From JAQUGA01 sp038210985 (GTDB taxonomy: Bacteria > Bacteroidota > Bacteroidia > Bacteroidales > WCHB1-69): 64,000 nucleotides of DNA. The notes beneath the pieces were generated by a model. That model was not told the DNA's origin, searched no databases, and was given only the letters and a program-made list of their open reading frames with translations. This document shows, one piece after another, positions 27,831 to 37,448 of this stretch (the stretch's first letter is position 1; each line of letters begins with the position of its first letter). The stretch covers positions 1 to 64,000 of the forward strand of contig JBBQWB010000002.1 of assembly GCA_038210985.1 (NCBI GenBank), written 5' to 3'. A program made the position numbers and the translations under genes.

Positions 27831-29693
27831 ATGGATTCAAAAACAGACAAAAAGCTGTTTGAGGAATTTCCGGGAATCTCCACTCAGGAATGGGAAAAGC
27901 TGATTAACGACGACCTCAAAGGTGCTGATTATGAAAAGAAACTGGTTTGGAAAACCGACGAAGGTATTTCTATTAAGCCGTATTACAGAGCCGAAGATTT
28001 GGAAAAACTGGAATACTTAAATCAATGTCCAAATACTTATGCCTATGTTCGTGGTAACAAAACCCACAACAATAATTGGATAATTGTACAGGAAATTTCC
28101 GAACCCGACCCAATTAAAGCCAATAAAATTGCCGTAAATGCTTTAACTCGTGGTGCCGAATCGGTATGTTTTAATGCTTCAAAACTTAATAGTGCAGCAG
28201 AAATGCATAATTTACTTAAAGAAATTAATCCGGAAACCAGCGGAATTTCGTTTAAGCATGCTGTGTCGTATCCTGCTTTAATCGATTTATTTGTTGCAGA
28301 ATTGAAAAATCAAAATATAGATTTATCAAAAGTTACGGGTTCAATCGACTTTGACCCAATAAACTATCTTTTGTTACATACAAAGTTTTATACAAATCAA
28401 GAAAACGATTTAAACGAAACTCTTTATTCCATAAAAACAATTTCCGAAAATCTTCCTAATTATAAGTCGTTAAGAGTAAATGCTACAACCTTGCATAATT
28501 GCGGTGCTAACATTGTTCAGGAAATGGCTTATGCGTTGGCTTGGGGAAACGATTATTTGTCGAATGCTGTTGCCAAAGGAACAGCCATCGACAAAGTAGC
28601 TAATTCCATTGAATTTAGTTTTGGAATAGGAAGCAATTACTTCCTGGAAATTGCCAAATTCCGTGCTGTGCGTATGTTGTGGGCTATGATAGTGGAACAA
28701 TACAATCCATTAAATGAAGAGTCTAAAAAAATGAAAATTCATGCCGACAGTTCGCTTTGGAATAAGTCGTTGTACGATCCAAATATAAATATACTTCGCG
28801 TAACAACCGAAGGAATGTCGGCTGCTATTGCAGGTTGCGACAGCATTACATTACATCCATTCGATAAATCGTTTAAAAACGAAAATGAATTTTCGAGTCG
28901 AATTGCTCGAAACGTACAATTGGTATTAAAACACGAATCCTATTTTGATAAAGTAATCGATCCTTCAGCAGGTTCGTACTATATCGAAAACATAACCGAT
29001 CAATTGGCTGAACAGGCTTGGAAGCTTTTCCAAAAAGTAGAAAATGAAGGCGGATTTATTAAAAATACAGAAAATAAAAATATTTTAACCGATATTGAAA
29101 AAATCGCTTCTAAACGAAATATGGATGTTGCTACTCGTAAAACGATTGTGTTAGGAACCAATCAATATCCAAATACAGCAGAACGTTTGCATGATGCAAT
29201 TGAAATAGAAGGAACATCCAATTATACTGGATTAAAGCCATATCGTAGAGCCCAAGGTTTTGAACAACTACGTTTTGCAACCGAAGCCTTTGAAAAACAA
29301 AATGGTCGTTGTCCGCTTGTTTTTTTACTTACCATTGGTAATTTAGGGATGCGAAAAGCACGTGCAAGTTTTGCTACTAATTTCTTTGGCTGTGCCGGAT
29401 ATGAAATTATTGATAATTTAGGATTCAAATCAGCGGAAGCTGGTGTTGAAAAAGCAATGTCCTATAAGTCTGATATTATTGTAGTGTGTAGCTCCGACGA
29501 AGAGTATGCCGATTTAGTTCCTGCCATTAAAGCGGAGCTGGATAAATTGGCTTCAAAAGCAATCGTAGTTATTGCGGGATATCCAAAAGAGTTATTGGAT
29601 TCATTTAAAGAAATTGGCGTAGATAAATTTATTCATGTACGTTCAAATCTTCTGGAAGAATTAATCCAATACAATAAATTAATTGGAATTTAA
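27831..29693 (+). CDS. mutA: Methylmalonyl-CoA mutase small (beta) subunit
   Basis: 620 residues. The N-terminal TIM-barrel-like region resembles the catalytic subunit (EEFPGISTQEWEKLINDDLKG, later DPSAGSYYIENITDQLAEQAW). The C-terminal flavodoxin-like domain lacks the DxHxxG cobalamin ligand motif (NLGMRKARA stands in its place), as is usual for the non-catalytic subunit. It pairs with MutB to interconvert succinyl-CoA and (R)-methylmalonyl-CoA in the cytosol, as in propionate formation or use. mutB starts 19 nt downstream. A well-formed promoter lies upstream. Confidence 0.95.
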   Translation: MDSKTDKKLFEEFPGISTQEWEKLINDDLKGADYEKKLVWKTDEGISIKPYYRAEDLEKLEYLNQCPNTYAYVRGNKTHNNNWIIVQEISEPDPIKANKIAVNALTRGAESVCFNASKLNSAAEMHNLLKEINPETSGISFKHAVSYPALIDLFVAELKNQNIDLSKVTGSIDFDPINYLLLHTKFYTNQENDLNETLYSIKTISENLPNYKSLRVNATTLHNCGANIVQEMAYALAWGNDYLSNAVAKGTAIDKVANSIEFSFGIGSNYFLEIAKFRAVRMLWAMIVEQYNPLNEESKKMKIHADSSLWNKSLYDPNINILRVTTEGMSAAIAGCDSITLHPFDKSFKNENEFSSRIARNVQLVLKHESYFDKVIDPSAGSYYIENITDQLAEQAWKLFQKVENEGGFIKNTENKNILTDIEKIASKRNMDVATRKTIVLGTNQYPNTAERLHDAIEIEGTSNYTGLKPYRRAQGFEQLRFATEAFEKQNGRCPLVFLLTIGNLGMRKARASFATNFFGCAGYEIIDNLGFKSAEAGVEKAMSYKSDIIVVCSSDEEYADLVPAIKAELDKLASKAIVVIAGYPKELLDSFKEIGVDKFIHVRSNLLEELIQYNKLIGI

Positions 29694-29712
29694 TCAATTT
29701 AAAACAAAAAGA

Positions 29713-31860
29713 ATGAAACCAGATTTCAGTAAATTATCATATAAACCAATACTATCCGAAAAGAAAAGTTTTTCGGAATGGGAAATAGAACAAGGCATTC
29801 AAAACGATTGGCTTACTCCCGAAAACATTCATGTTAAACCGGTTTACGGTTCAACCGACTTAGATGGCATGGAACATTTAAACTATGCTGCCGGTATTGC
29901 TCCTTTTTTGCGTGGACCATATTCTACCATGTATGTAAATAAACCGTGGACCATTCGTCAATATGCAGGTTTTTCAACTGCCGAAGAATCCAATGCATTT
30001 TATCGTCGTAATATCGCTGCTGGACAAAAAGGTTTGTCGGTTGCATTCGACTTAGCAACTCATCGTGGATACGATTCCGATCATGAGCGTGTGGTTGGCG
30101 ATGTTGGAAAAGCAGGTGTTGCCATCGATTCAATTTTAGACATGAAAGTGTTATTTGACGAAATTCCGTTGGATAAAATGTCGGTTTCGATGACCATGAA
30201 TGGTGCTGTATTACCAATTTTAGCATTCTATATTGTGGCTGCCGAAGAACAAGGTGTGAGTTTGGAACAACTTAACGGAACCATTCAAAACGACATTTTA
30301 AAAGAGTTTATGGTTCGTAATACATATATTTACCCACCCGAACCATCCATGCGGATTATCGCCGATATTTTTCAGTTTACTTCGCAAAATATGCCAAAGT
30401 TTAACTCCATTTCTATTTCGGGTTACCACATGCAAGAAGCCGGTGCTACTTGCGATATCGAAATGGCTTATACCCTTGCTGATGGTTTAGAATACCTTCG
30501 AACTGGAGTTAATTCGGGTATGAATATCGACCAATTTGCTCCTCGTTTATCTTTTTTTTGGGCTATTGGAATGAACCATTTTACCGAAATTGCCAAAATG
30601 CGTGCTGCTCGTATGATTTGGTCGAAAATTGTGAAACAATTTAATCCAAAAAATCCAAAATCTTTGGCCCTTCGCACGCATTCGCAAACTTCGGGATGGA
30701 GTTTAACCGAACAAGATCCGTTTAACAATGTATCTCGTACATGCATCGAGGCAATGGCTTCGGCATTAGGACACACACAGTCGTTACACACAAACGCTTT
30801 AGACGAAGCAATTGCACTTCCAACCGACTTTAGTGCTCGTATTGCTCGAAATACTCAAATTTATTTACAAGAAGAAACAAATATTTGTAAAGCCGTTGAC
30901 CCATGGGCTGGTTCGTATTATGTGGAAAGTCTTACACACGAAATTGCACGCCGTGCATGGATGTTAATCGAAGAAGTGGAAAAACTTGGTGGAATGGCAA
31001 AAGCCATCGAATCAGGCATTCCTAAAATGCGTATCGAAGAAGCTTCTGCTCGCAAACAAGCTCGTATCGACTCAGGTAAAGATATTATTGTGGGTGTGAA
31101 TAAATACCGCTTGGAAAAAGAAGATCCAATTGAAACCTTAGAAGTTGACAATACAGCGGTTAGACTTTCACAGATTAAACGCTTGGAACAATTAAGAGCC
31201 GAACGCAATCAGGAGGAGGTAAATGCAGCTTTAGAGGCGATTACCGAAAGTGCTAAAACAGGCAAAGGAAATCTATTGGAATTAGCCATTGTGGCTGCTC
31301 GCAAAAGAGCTACTTTAGGCGAAATCTCGACTGCAATGGAAAAAATATATGGACGTTATAAAGCAAAAATTAATTTAATTTCAGGCGTGTATTCATCAGA
31401 AACAAAAGACAATAGCAGCTTTAAGAAAGCGTGTGAGTTAGCGGACAAGTTCGCCGAAAAAGAGGGACGTCGTCCTCGTATTATGATTGCTAAAATGGGA
31501 CAAGATGGTCACGACCGTGGTGCAAAAGTAGTTGCAACTGGATATGCAGATATCGGTTTTGATGTGGATATGGGACCATTGTTTCAAACTCCTGCCGAAG
31601 CTGCCCGTCAAGCGGTTGAAAACGATGTGCATGTAGTTGGCGTTTCGTCGCTTGCTGCAGGACACAAAACATTGGTGCCACAAATTATCGATGAGCTGAA
31701 AAAACTTGGACGCGAAGATATTATGGTTATTGTAGGTGGCGTTATTCCTCCTCAGGACTATGACTTCCTTTACAAAGCCGGTGCTGCTGCCATTTTTGGA
31801 CCTGGTTCTATCATCTCCGAATGTGCTATCCAAATGCTGAATTTAATGATGGAAGATTAA
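29713..31860 (+). CDS. mutB: Methylmalonyl-CoA mutase large (alpha, catalytic) subunit
   Basis: 715 residues from the ATG at 29713; a TTG at 29683 would extend into mutA and is not preferred. The catalytic domain (about 30-560) has the family sequence GPYSTMYVNKPWTIRQYAGF and the QTSGWSLTEQDPFNN region. The C-terminal cobalamin-binding domain has GQDGHDRGAK, with axial ligand His600, followed by VVGVSSLAAGH. With MutA it performs AdoCbl-dependent radical rearrangement of methylmalonyl-CoA. The requirement for B12 fits the btu-type operon 3 kb upstream. A strong terminator follows. Confidence 0.97.
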   Translation: MKPDFSKLSYKPILSEKKSFSEWEIEQGIQNDWLTPENIHVKPVYGSTDLDGMEHLNYAAGIAPFLRGPYSTMYVNKPWTIRQYAGFSTAEESNAFYRRNIAAGQKGLSVAFDLATHRGYDSDHERVVGDVGKAGVAIDSILDMKVLFDEIPLDKMSVSMTMNGAVLPILAFYIVAAEEQGVSLEQLNGTIQNDILKEFMVRNTYIYPPEPSMRIIADIFQFTSQNMPKFNSISISGYHMQEAGATCDIEMAYTLADGLEYLRTGVNSGMNIDQFAPRLSFFWAIGMNHFTEIAKMRAARMIWSKIVKQFNPKNPKSLALRTHSQTSGWSLTEQDPFNNVSRTCIEAMASALGHTQSLHTNALDEAIALPTDFSARIARNTQIYLQEETNICKAVDPWAGSYYVESLTHEIARRAWMLIEEVEKLGGMAKAIESGIPKMRIEEASARKQARIDSGKDIIVGVNKYRLEKEDPIETLEVDNTAVRLSQIKRLEQLRAERNQEEVNAALEAITESAKTGKGNLLELAIVAARKRATLGEISTAMEKIYGRYKAKINLISGVYSSETKDNSSFKKACELADKFAEKEGRRPRIMIAKMGQDGHDRGAKVVATGYADIGFDVDMGPLFQTPAEAARQAVENDVHVVGVSSLAAGHKTLVPQIIDELKKLGREDIMVIVGGVIPPQDYDFLYKAGAAAIFGPGSIISECAIQMLNLMMED

Positions 31861-31879
31861 AATTTGAATTTACAAAAAA

Positions 31880-31918
31880 TCGAGGGCGTGGCTTTTTGCC
31901 TATGCCCTCGAAATTTTT
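31880..31918 (+). terminator. Terminator of mutA-mutB
   Basis: TCGAGGGC, a small bulge and GGC pair with GCC and GCCCTCGA around a TTTTT loop, followed by AATTTTT. It begins 19 nt after the mutB stop. Confidence 0.8.
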
Positions 31919-31950
31919 AAAACAAAAAATCCACATTCATACCTTTTATG

Positions 31951-31958
31951 TATTTTTG
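31951..31958 (+). promoter_or_regulatory. Predicted -7 element (TATTTTTG) for the lipoprotein gene
   Basis: TATTTTTG fits TAnnTTTG, lies after the mutAB terminator and 26 nt before the ATG at 31985. The -33 box is unclear. Confidence 0.45.
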
Positions 31959-31984
31959 GCGTTTGAAATAGAAACTAAATTGTA

Positions 31985-33442
31985 ATGAGGAAATTTTTCA
32001 GAGTTTTATCGGTTTGCTTTTTTATTCTACTTGTTTTTTCTGCTTGCCGAAAAGAAGATGTTTTTAACAAAGATGCTAACGCAAAATTGAATTTTTCGGA
32101 AGATTTAATTTGCTTTGATACTATTTTTACAACCATAACAACTGCTACTCGCCAATTAATGGTGTATAATCCATACTCCGAATCGATAATCATATCGTCT
32201 ATTTATTTAGCGGGTTTGCAACAATCATATTTCAGTATTAATGTAAATGGTAAGTCGGGTGTCTCTTTTACCGATGTCGAAATTCGCCCAAAGGACAGTT
32301 TATATATTTTTGTTCAAGCTAAAATTAATCCAAACAATCAAAATAATCCTTTGCTAATTGGCGATTCTATTGTTTTTAGTACAAATGGAAATATTCAGGA
32401 TATTGATTTGTTAGCTTATGGGCAAGATGCAAATTTTATTATTGCAGATACTTATCGAACGGGATTGCCACCCTATAAAATTGTTGCCAACGAAGGTCAA
32501 ACCGTAAATTGGGATAACTCAAAACCTTATGTAATTTATGGTTATGCCGTAATTGATTCGGTGGGAAGTTTGCGAATTCCTGCCGGAACGCAAATTTATT
32601 TGCACAAAAATGCGGGTATTTGGGTGTATAAAGGTGGAAATATTCAAGTAAATGGGACTAAAGATATGCCGGTTGTTTTTCAGGGCGATAGGAGAGAAGC
32701 TTGGTACACAGATGCTCCAGGTCAGTGGGACAGAATTTGGATAAACGAAGGAGCAAATGACAATATAATTAATCATGCAATTATAAAAAACTCATTTATT
32801 GGAATTCAAGCCGAAACCATCGATGAACCAATGGGAAACAAATTGATTCTTGAAAATACTCGAATTTTAAATGCTTCAGGAATTGGACTTTTAAGCCGAA
32901 ACTATAAAATTGATGCAAATAATAACCTAATTGCAAATTGCGGTCAGTACTGTGTTGCACTTACTTACGGAGGTACATACCAATTTATCAATAATACATT
33001 TGCTGATTTTTGGACCGAAACAGTGCGGCAAACTCCATTGTTTTATATGAATAATTTTTTGGAAACATCTACTCAAATATATATTAACGATTTGCAACTA
33101 ACAGTAGCTAATTCAATTATTTATGGTAGTAATGCAAATGAGTTTGAAATGGAGAAAAAACCAAATACGTTGTACAATTATCTATTTGACCATTGTATCA
33201 TTCGAACCGAATTGAACATTTCAAGCGATGCCGGATTTGTAAGTTGCAAAAAAAATGCAAATCCTTCTTTTATCGACCAATCGGTGGCAAATTATAATAT
33301 TCCTTCATCCTCGCCAGCGGTTAACGCAGGTAGCGAAGTTTACTTGCCAATGGTAGGATTTGATATAAATGAAAATCCTCGTTCATCGCCACCCGATATT
33401 GGTGCTTTTGAATATACTCCAAACGGAAATAAAAATCGTTAG
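31985..33442 (+). CDS. Lipoprotein with predicted parallel beta-helix region
   Basis: 485 residues. A signal peptide with lipobox (FSAC, Cys21) is followed by an Ig-like or choice-of-anchor region (about 25-145). A right-handed beta-helix-like section follows (about 180-440), with repeated short strands such as NHAIIKNSFIGIQAE, ILENTRILNASGIGLLSR and NNLIANCGQ. It ends PPDIGAFEYTPNGNKNR, a tail common in Bacteroidota right-handed beta-helix proteins. No catalytic residues of a lyase or hydrolase can be identified by eye. It is probably on the cell surface or in the periplasm, function unknown. Confidence 0.8.
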   Translation: MRKFFRVLSVCFFILLVFSACRKEDVFNKDANAKLNFSEDLICFDTIFTTITTATRQLMVYNPYSESIIISSIYLAGLQQSYFSINVNGKSGVSFTDVEIRPKDSLYIFVQAKINPNNQNNPLLIGDSIVFSTNGNIQDIDLLAYGQDANFIIADTYRTGLPPYKIVANEGQTVNWDNSKPYVIYGYAVIDSVGSLRIPAGTQIYLHKNAGIWVYKGGNIQVNGTKDMPVVFQGDRREAWYTDAPGQWDRIWINEGANDNIINHAIIKNSFIGIQAETIDEPMGNKLILENTRILNASGIGLLSRNYKIDANNNLIANCGQYCVALTYGGTYQFINNTFADFWTETVRQTPLFYMNNFLETSTQIYINDLQLTVANSIIYGSNANEFEMEKKPNTLYNYLFDHCIIRTELNISSDAGFVSCKKNANPSFIDQSVANYNIPSSSPAVNAGSEVYLPMVGFDINENPRSSPPDIGAFEYTPNGNKNR

Positions 33443-33464
33443 TCGCAGATTGGGTTTTTTCGCT

Positions 33465-33472
33465 TAATTTTG
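33465..33472 (+). promoter_or_regulatory. Predicted -7 element (TAATTTTG) for the DUF2520-kdsC-UbiA-maf operon
   Basis: TAATTTTG fits TAnnTTTG and lies 5 nt before the ATG at 33478, so the transcript would be leaderless or nearly so. This is the same geometry as for bamD. Confidence 0.5.
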
Positions 33473-33477
33473 TCCAA

Positions 33478-34278
33478 ATGAATTCAACAAAAACCATAAA
33501 AAACATAATGCTGATTGGCGCTGGTAATGTGGCACATCATATTGGTAAACGATTTGTTGAATGTGGGTTTTCAATTTCATACGTAATCAGTCGAAATATT
33601 AAAAATGCCAATAAATTAACCGAAATTATTGGTGGTGTGGCACTCGATTCAATTCCAAATCCAATCAATTCGGTCGATTTAATTGTGATTTCGGTAAACG
33701 ATAGCGAATATCAAGGTATTATTCAAAAATTAAATCCCGATAGTAATATTTTAGTTTTGCACACTTCGGGTTCGATAGCGTTGGATGTTTTTGATGGAAA
33801 AAATTTCGATTATGGAGTTTTATATCCATTTCAAACGTTTTCAAAAAACCGAGAAGTAGATTTTGCTAAAGTACCGCTGTTTATTGAAGCAAAAAATGAG
33901 GTGATATATCGTAAAATCGAAAAAATCGCATGTAAATTATCCGAAAAAGTCTTGAATGTTAGCTCGCTTGAAAGGTCTTATATTCATTTGGCAGCGGTTT
34001 TTGCGTGTAATTTTGTAAATCATCTTTTAGTGGAAGCAAAAGATATTTTGGATAAACAAAATATTGATTTTTCAGTATTAAAACCATTGATTATTGAAAC
34101 CATTAATAAAGCAATGGAAACTTCTCCGTTTGAAGCACAAACGGGTCCGGCAATCCGAAACGATGAAAATATCATACAAAAACATTTGAGTTTGTTGGAT
34201 AATGAAAAGCAAAAAGAACTGTATTTAGGGATTAGTAATTTAATAATAGAAAAACATTCAAAAAATGATAAACTATAA
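33478..34278 (+). CDS. Rossmann-fold DUF2520 oxidoreductase-like protein
   Basis: 266 residues. The N-terminal Rossmann motif is LIGAGNVAHHIGKRFVE, with FDYGVLYPFQTFSKNREVDF in the middle, and the C-terminal helical DUF2520 domain has LAAVFACNFVNHLL and ETGP-like AQTGPAIRNDE. It is related to 6-phosphogluconate or pyrroline-carboxylate-reductase-type dehydrogenases, but the substrate is not known. First gene of a four-gene operon. kdsC begins inside its last 14 nt. Confidence 0.85.
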   Translation: MNSTKTIKNIMLIGAGNVAHHIGKRFVECGFSISYVISRNIKNANKLTEIIGGVALDSIPNPINSVDLIVISVNDSEYQGIIQKLNPDSNILVLHTSGSIALDVFDGKNFDYGVLYPFQTFSKNREVDFAKVPLFIEAKNEVIYRKIEKIACKLSEKVLNVSSLERSYIHLAAVFACNFVNHLLVEAKDILDKQNIDFSVLKPLIIETINKAMETSPFEAQTGPAIRNDENIIQKHLSLLDNEKQKELYLGISNLIIEKHSKNDKL

Positions 34279-34786
34279 GGAAAAATTAATTAATATCACT
34301 ACACTAATATTCGATTTTGATGGCGTTTTAACAGATGGAAAAGTATTGGTAATGCCTGATGGCGAACAACTTCGAATGTCGAATGTTCGAGATGGTTATG
34401 CCATTCAGTTAGCCATAAAAAAAGGACTAAATATTGCCATTATAAGTGGCGGTAGGTCGGTGTCGATGCAAAAACGTTTTGAAGCATTAAATTTAATAGA
34501 TGTTTATTTAGGCGTGGATAATAAATTTGATAAATTTGAGACGTATTTGAAAAGTAAAAATTTAACCGCTGATGAAGTGTTATATATGGGCGATGATATT
34601 CCCGATTTTCATGTTATGAAAGCCTCGGCTTTAGCTATTTGCCCTGCCGATGCTGCCGAAGAAATAAAAGCCATATCTCATTATATTTCAAAATTTAAAG
34701 GAGGCGAAGGTTGCGTTAGGGATATAATTGAACAGGTGTTAAAAGTAAAAGGATTGTGGTTTGATGAAGAAGCGTTTGCTTGGTAA
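34265..34786 (+). CDS. kdsC: KdsC-type HAD phosphatase (3-deoxy-D-manno-octulosonate 8-phosphate phosphatase)
   Basis: 173 residues, typical KdsC length. HAD motif I is FDFDGVLTDG, motif II region IAIISGG, and motif IV MGDDIPD with an uncapped (C0) fold. Family role: release of Kdo from Kdo-8-phosphate for lipopolysaccharide core. The same fold also serves other sugar phosphates, and no kds neighbours are present. It overlaps the DUF2520 gene by 14 nt, so it is translationally coupled. Confidence 0.85.
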   Translation: MINYKEKLINITTLIFDFDGVLTDGKVLVMPDGEQLRMSNVRDGYAIQLAIKKGLNIAIISGGRSVSMQKRFEALNLIDVYLGVDNKFDKFETYLKSKNLTADEVLYMGDDIPDFHVMKASALAICPADAAEEIKAISHYISKFKGGEGCVRDIIEQVLKVKGLWFDEEAFAW

Positions 34787-34806
34787 TTTTTAAAAACGAA
34801 AATTAA

Positions 34807-35760
34807 ATGAAAAAACTAATGAATTATTTAAAATTGTTGCGAATTCAAAATCTAATTATTGTTGTTGTTACGCTTTATGTTTTTCGGATTTTTGTTTTTG
34901 CACCATATTATGACATGTGTGGCTATTTGCCTTTTTTAAACGATTTTTATTTCTTGTTATTAGTGTTTGCTATTGTGTTGATGACCGCTGGGGGTTATGT
35001 TATTAACGATTATTTTGACCAAACAATTGATGGAATTAATAAGCCCGAAAAACAAATTGTAGGTACGATAATTAAACCTAAAAATGCTCAAAACTTGTTT
35101 TATATTCTATCAGCTTTAAGTTTTTTTATTGGGGCTGTTTTAGCATGGAAAGTTGGTTTTTTGAATCTTGCAACGATACCTCTAATTACAGCCATTATGT
35201 TATGGTACTATTCTTTTAAATATAAACGCATTTTTTTGTGGGGTAATCTTGTAGTGGCATTTTTAAGTGGTTTTGTAATAATCAGTTATTGGTTATTTGA
35301 GTTTTTTGCAATGAAAAATTCAATTTATGGTTTTATCGATTGTCAAAAAAACTTTAGTTTTATCACAAAGATTAGTTTTATATATTTTGCTTTTGCTTTT
35401 TTAATTAGTTTGATTCGTGAAATTGTTAAAGATGTGGAAGATATAGAGGGCGATAAAGTGGCAAATCGTCAAACTTTACCAATTAAATTAGGAATTGATA
35501 AAACAAAGTCAGTTTTGTATGCTCTTTTAGGAGTTTTTCTGATATTTGTACTAACTATTCAGGTTTTAATTTATATTGCTGGCAACGAATGGCTTGCAAC
35601 GTATGGTTTTGTAATGATTACTGCTCCAATAATTTATGTTTTGGTTAAATTATTTGTTGCTAAAACAAAAGAAGATTTTAAATTTCTGTCGGGAGTGCTA
35701 AAATTCACCATGTTAATGGGGATAATTTTATTAATCATTCATCGATATATAATGCTATGA
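34807..35760 (+). CDS. UbiA-family prenyltransferase (geranylgeranylglycerol-phosphate geranylgeranyltransferase-like)
   Basis: 317 residues with about eight membrane helices. Both Asp-rich metal/prenyl-diphosphate motifs are present: NDYFDQTIDGINKPEK near 77 and KDVEDIEGDKVANRQTLP near 215. The family transfers prenyl groups to an acceptor. Bacteroidota members in this operon are annotated as geranylgeranylglycerol-phosphate geranylgeranyltransferases, related to the archaeal lipid enzyme, although the acceptor in bacteria is not settled. Its stop overlaps the maf start by 4 nt (ATGA). Confidence 0.8.
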   Translation: MKKLMNYLKLLRIQNLIIVVVTLYVFRIFVFAPYYDMCGYLPFLNDFYFLLLVFAIVLMTAGGYVINDYFDQTIDGINKPEKQIVGTIIKPKNAQNLFYILSALSFFIGAVLAWKVGFLNLATIPLITAIMLWYYSFKYKRIFLWGNLVVAFLSGFVIISYWLFEFFAMKNSIYGFIDCQKNFSFITKISFIYFAFAFLISLIREIVKDVEDIEGDKVANRQTLPIKLGIDKTKSVLYALLGVFLIFVLTIQVLIYIAGNEWLATYGFVMITAPIIYVLVKLFVAKTKEDFKFLSGVLKFTMLMGIILLIIHRYIML

Positions 35761-36347
35761 TTTTACATGAATTTATAAACTTAAATAAAAAACTGGTTTT
35801 AGGTTCTGCATCTCCTCGCCGCAAAGAGTTATTGTCCGATATGGGTTTTAATTTTGAGGTTCGTACTTCGGAAATGGAGGAAATACTTAATTCATCGGAT
35901 AAGCCCGAAAATATTGTCATGTCTTTAGCTGAGCAAAAGTCGGAATCCATATGGATAAAAACGCAGGACGAAATATTAATTACTGCTGATACCATTGTTG
36001 TTTTCAATAATAAAATATTGGGAAAACCAGCCGATTATGATCATGCGTTTGAAATGTTATCCATGCTTTCGGGTCAAATCCATGAAGTATATACAGGTAT
36101 TTGCATCCGTTCGTTCGAAAAAAGAATAATGAATTTTGCCAAAACGGAAGTAAAGTTTAAGCCAATTTCAGATGAAGAAATCAACTATTACATCACCCGT
36201 TACAAACCATTCGACAAAGCTGGTGCATATGGTATTCAGGAGTGGTTGGGTTTTCATAAAATCGAAAAAATAAATGGATCTTATTATAATGTAGTTGGCT
36301 TGCCATGTGTTTCAATATCCGAAATGCTTCATGAGTTTATTCTATAA
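35757..36347 (+). CDS. maf: Maf-family nucleoside triphosphate pyrophosphatase
   Basis: 196 residues. Hallmarks LGSASPRRKELL near 20, ITADTIV near 80, GKPADYDHAFEML, and KAGAYGIQEWLG. Maf proteins hydrolyse non-canonical NTPs or dTTP/UTP to monophosphates and have been linked to septum formation. It is the last gene of the DUF2520-kdsC-UbiA-maf operon and overlaps UbiA by 4 nt. No terminator hairpin is obvious after it. Confidence 0.93.
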   Translation: MILHEFINLNKKLVLGSASPRRKELLSDMGFNFEVRTSEMEEILNSSDKPENIVMSLAEQKSESIWIKTQDEILITADTIVVFNNKILGKPADYDHAFEMLSMLSGQIHEVYTGICIRSFEKRIMNFAKTEVKFKPISDEEINYYITRYKPFDKAGAYGIQEWLGFHKIEKINGSYYNVVGLPCVSISEMLHEFIL

Positions 36348-36837
36348 TTGTTGGAAATATTGATGTGCGAAGTTTGAAACTTTGCGATGCTCTTTTCTTC
36401 ATGTGCGAAGTTGGATACTTCGCACCGCTTCGTTCTTATTGATTTTACACCAAACATGAAAGTGCTTTTTAAATAAATTTTCTTCTTAAAAATTAAATTC
36501 TAGCAATATATTTAGATTATTCAACACTGCTGCCTGATGTGAATTTTGATATCTATTATAAAGTGTTGTATAATAAGGTTATAGGTGAACTGGCGGAAAG
36601 TAGGATTTGTTTTTGTATGTTTTAAAAACATAGATTTCCCGCAATTTATTGCACACTTTTTCGCCAGCTGACAAATGTAAAATACTGAAAATCAATTCAT
36701 TCTTTAGGATTGTGACAAAAATTGATTGAAGTGATTTACACTTATCGCACAATTTATTTTTTTTATCGGACAATAGTGATTATTTAATTTTTTATCCTTA
36801 ATTTTGTCAGGCTAAAACAAATAAAAAAGAACACTTT
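36348..36837. other. 490-nt intergenic region: palindromes, a solo IS-end-like motif and the efp promoter
   Basis: Two tandem versions of a GTGCGAAGTT palindrome lie at 36364-36387 and 36403-36425; the second is perfect, with GTGCGAAGT pairing with ACTTCGCAC. Further on, an imperfect inverted pair CTGGCGGAAA / TTTTTCGCCAG lies near 36590-36670, with ATGTTTT-AAAAACAT inside it. TTATCGGACAATAGTGATTA (36763-36782) matches the right end of the element at 56580-56751. The efp -7 element is at 36799. No coding sequence is credible here. Confidence 0.6.
36799..36806 (+). promoter_or_regulatory. Predicted -7 element (TAATTTTG) for efp
   Basis: TAATTTTG fits TAnnTTTG and lies 31 nt before the efp ATG. 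A matching -33 TTTG is not evident. Confidence 0.5.
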
Positions 36838-37407
36838 ATGGCTACAACAGCAGATTTTAGAAATGGACTGTGTATTGAATTTAACAATGAACTTTGGATA
36901 ATTAACGAATTTATGCATGTCAAACCTGGGAAAGGTCCCGCTTTTGTTCGTACAAGAATAAAAAACTTAAAAACTGGTAGAGTGTTGGAAAACACCTTTA
37001 CATCTGGTGTTAAAATTGATATTGCTCGCGTGGAACGCAGACCTTATCAGTTTTTATATAAAGAAGGAAATAGCTCGTACAACTTTATGCACATGGAAAC
37101 ATACGAACAGCTTATTATTGAAGAAGAATTGATTAATAATTCGGGTTTATTAAAAGAAGGACAAGTGGTTGAAATTCTTTATCATGTAGATACCGAAACA
37201 CCACTAACATGCGAATTACCATCTTTTGTTGATTTAATTATTACATACACCGAACCTGGTGTTAAAGGTGATACTGCAACGAATGCTGCCAAAAGAGCTA
37301 CCGTTGAAACTGGTGCCGAAGTAATGGTTCCTCTTTTTATCAACGAAGGTGAAAAAATAAAAGTGGATACACGTACTAATAAATATTCCGAACGCGTTAA
37401 AGAATAA
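36838..37407 (+). CDS. efp: Translation elongation factor P
   Basis: 189 residues, standard three-beta-barrel length. The N-terminal KOW-like domain has the loop HVKPGKGPAFVRT with Lys32 at the usual modification site. The C-terminal motif VPLFINEGEKIKVDTRTNKYSERVK is intact. EF-P relieves ribosome stalling at polyproline. No EpmA, EarP or YmfI-type modification gene is nearby. Monocistronic, between its own promoter and a terminator. Confidence 0.96.
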   Translation: MATTADFRNGLCIEFNNELWIINEFMHVKPGKGPAFVRTRIKNLKTGRVLENTFTSGVKIDIARVERRPYQFLYKEGNSSYNFMHMETYEQLIIEEELINNSGLLKEGQVVEILYHVDTETPLTCELPSFVDLIITYTEPGVKGDTATNAAKRATVETGAEVMVPLFINEGEKIKVDTRTNKYSERVKE

Positions 37408-37408
37408 T

Positions 37409-37433
37409 AAAAAGCCCTCTTAAAGGGCTTTTT
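37409..37433 (+). terminator. Terminator of efp
   Basis: AAAAAGCCCT and AGGGCTTTTT pair around CTTAA, followed by ATTT. The hairpin starts at the efp stop codon. Confidence 0.85.
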
Positions 37434-37448
37434 ATTTGAAACTATATT

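Noticed and set aside
29683..29712. TTG start upstream of mutB
   Set aside because: It lies within the last codons of mutA and would add ten residues before the conserved start; the ATG at 29713 is a better choice.
36579..36773. 64-codon minus-strand frame before efp
   Set aside because: Low-complexity sequence across inverted repeats and the IS-end-like motif; no recognisable features.
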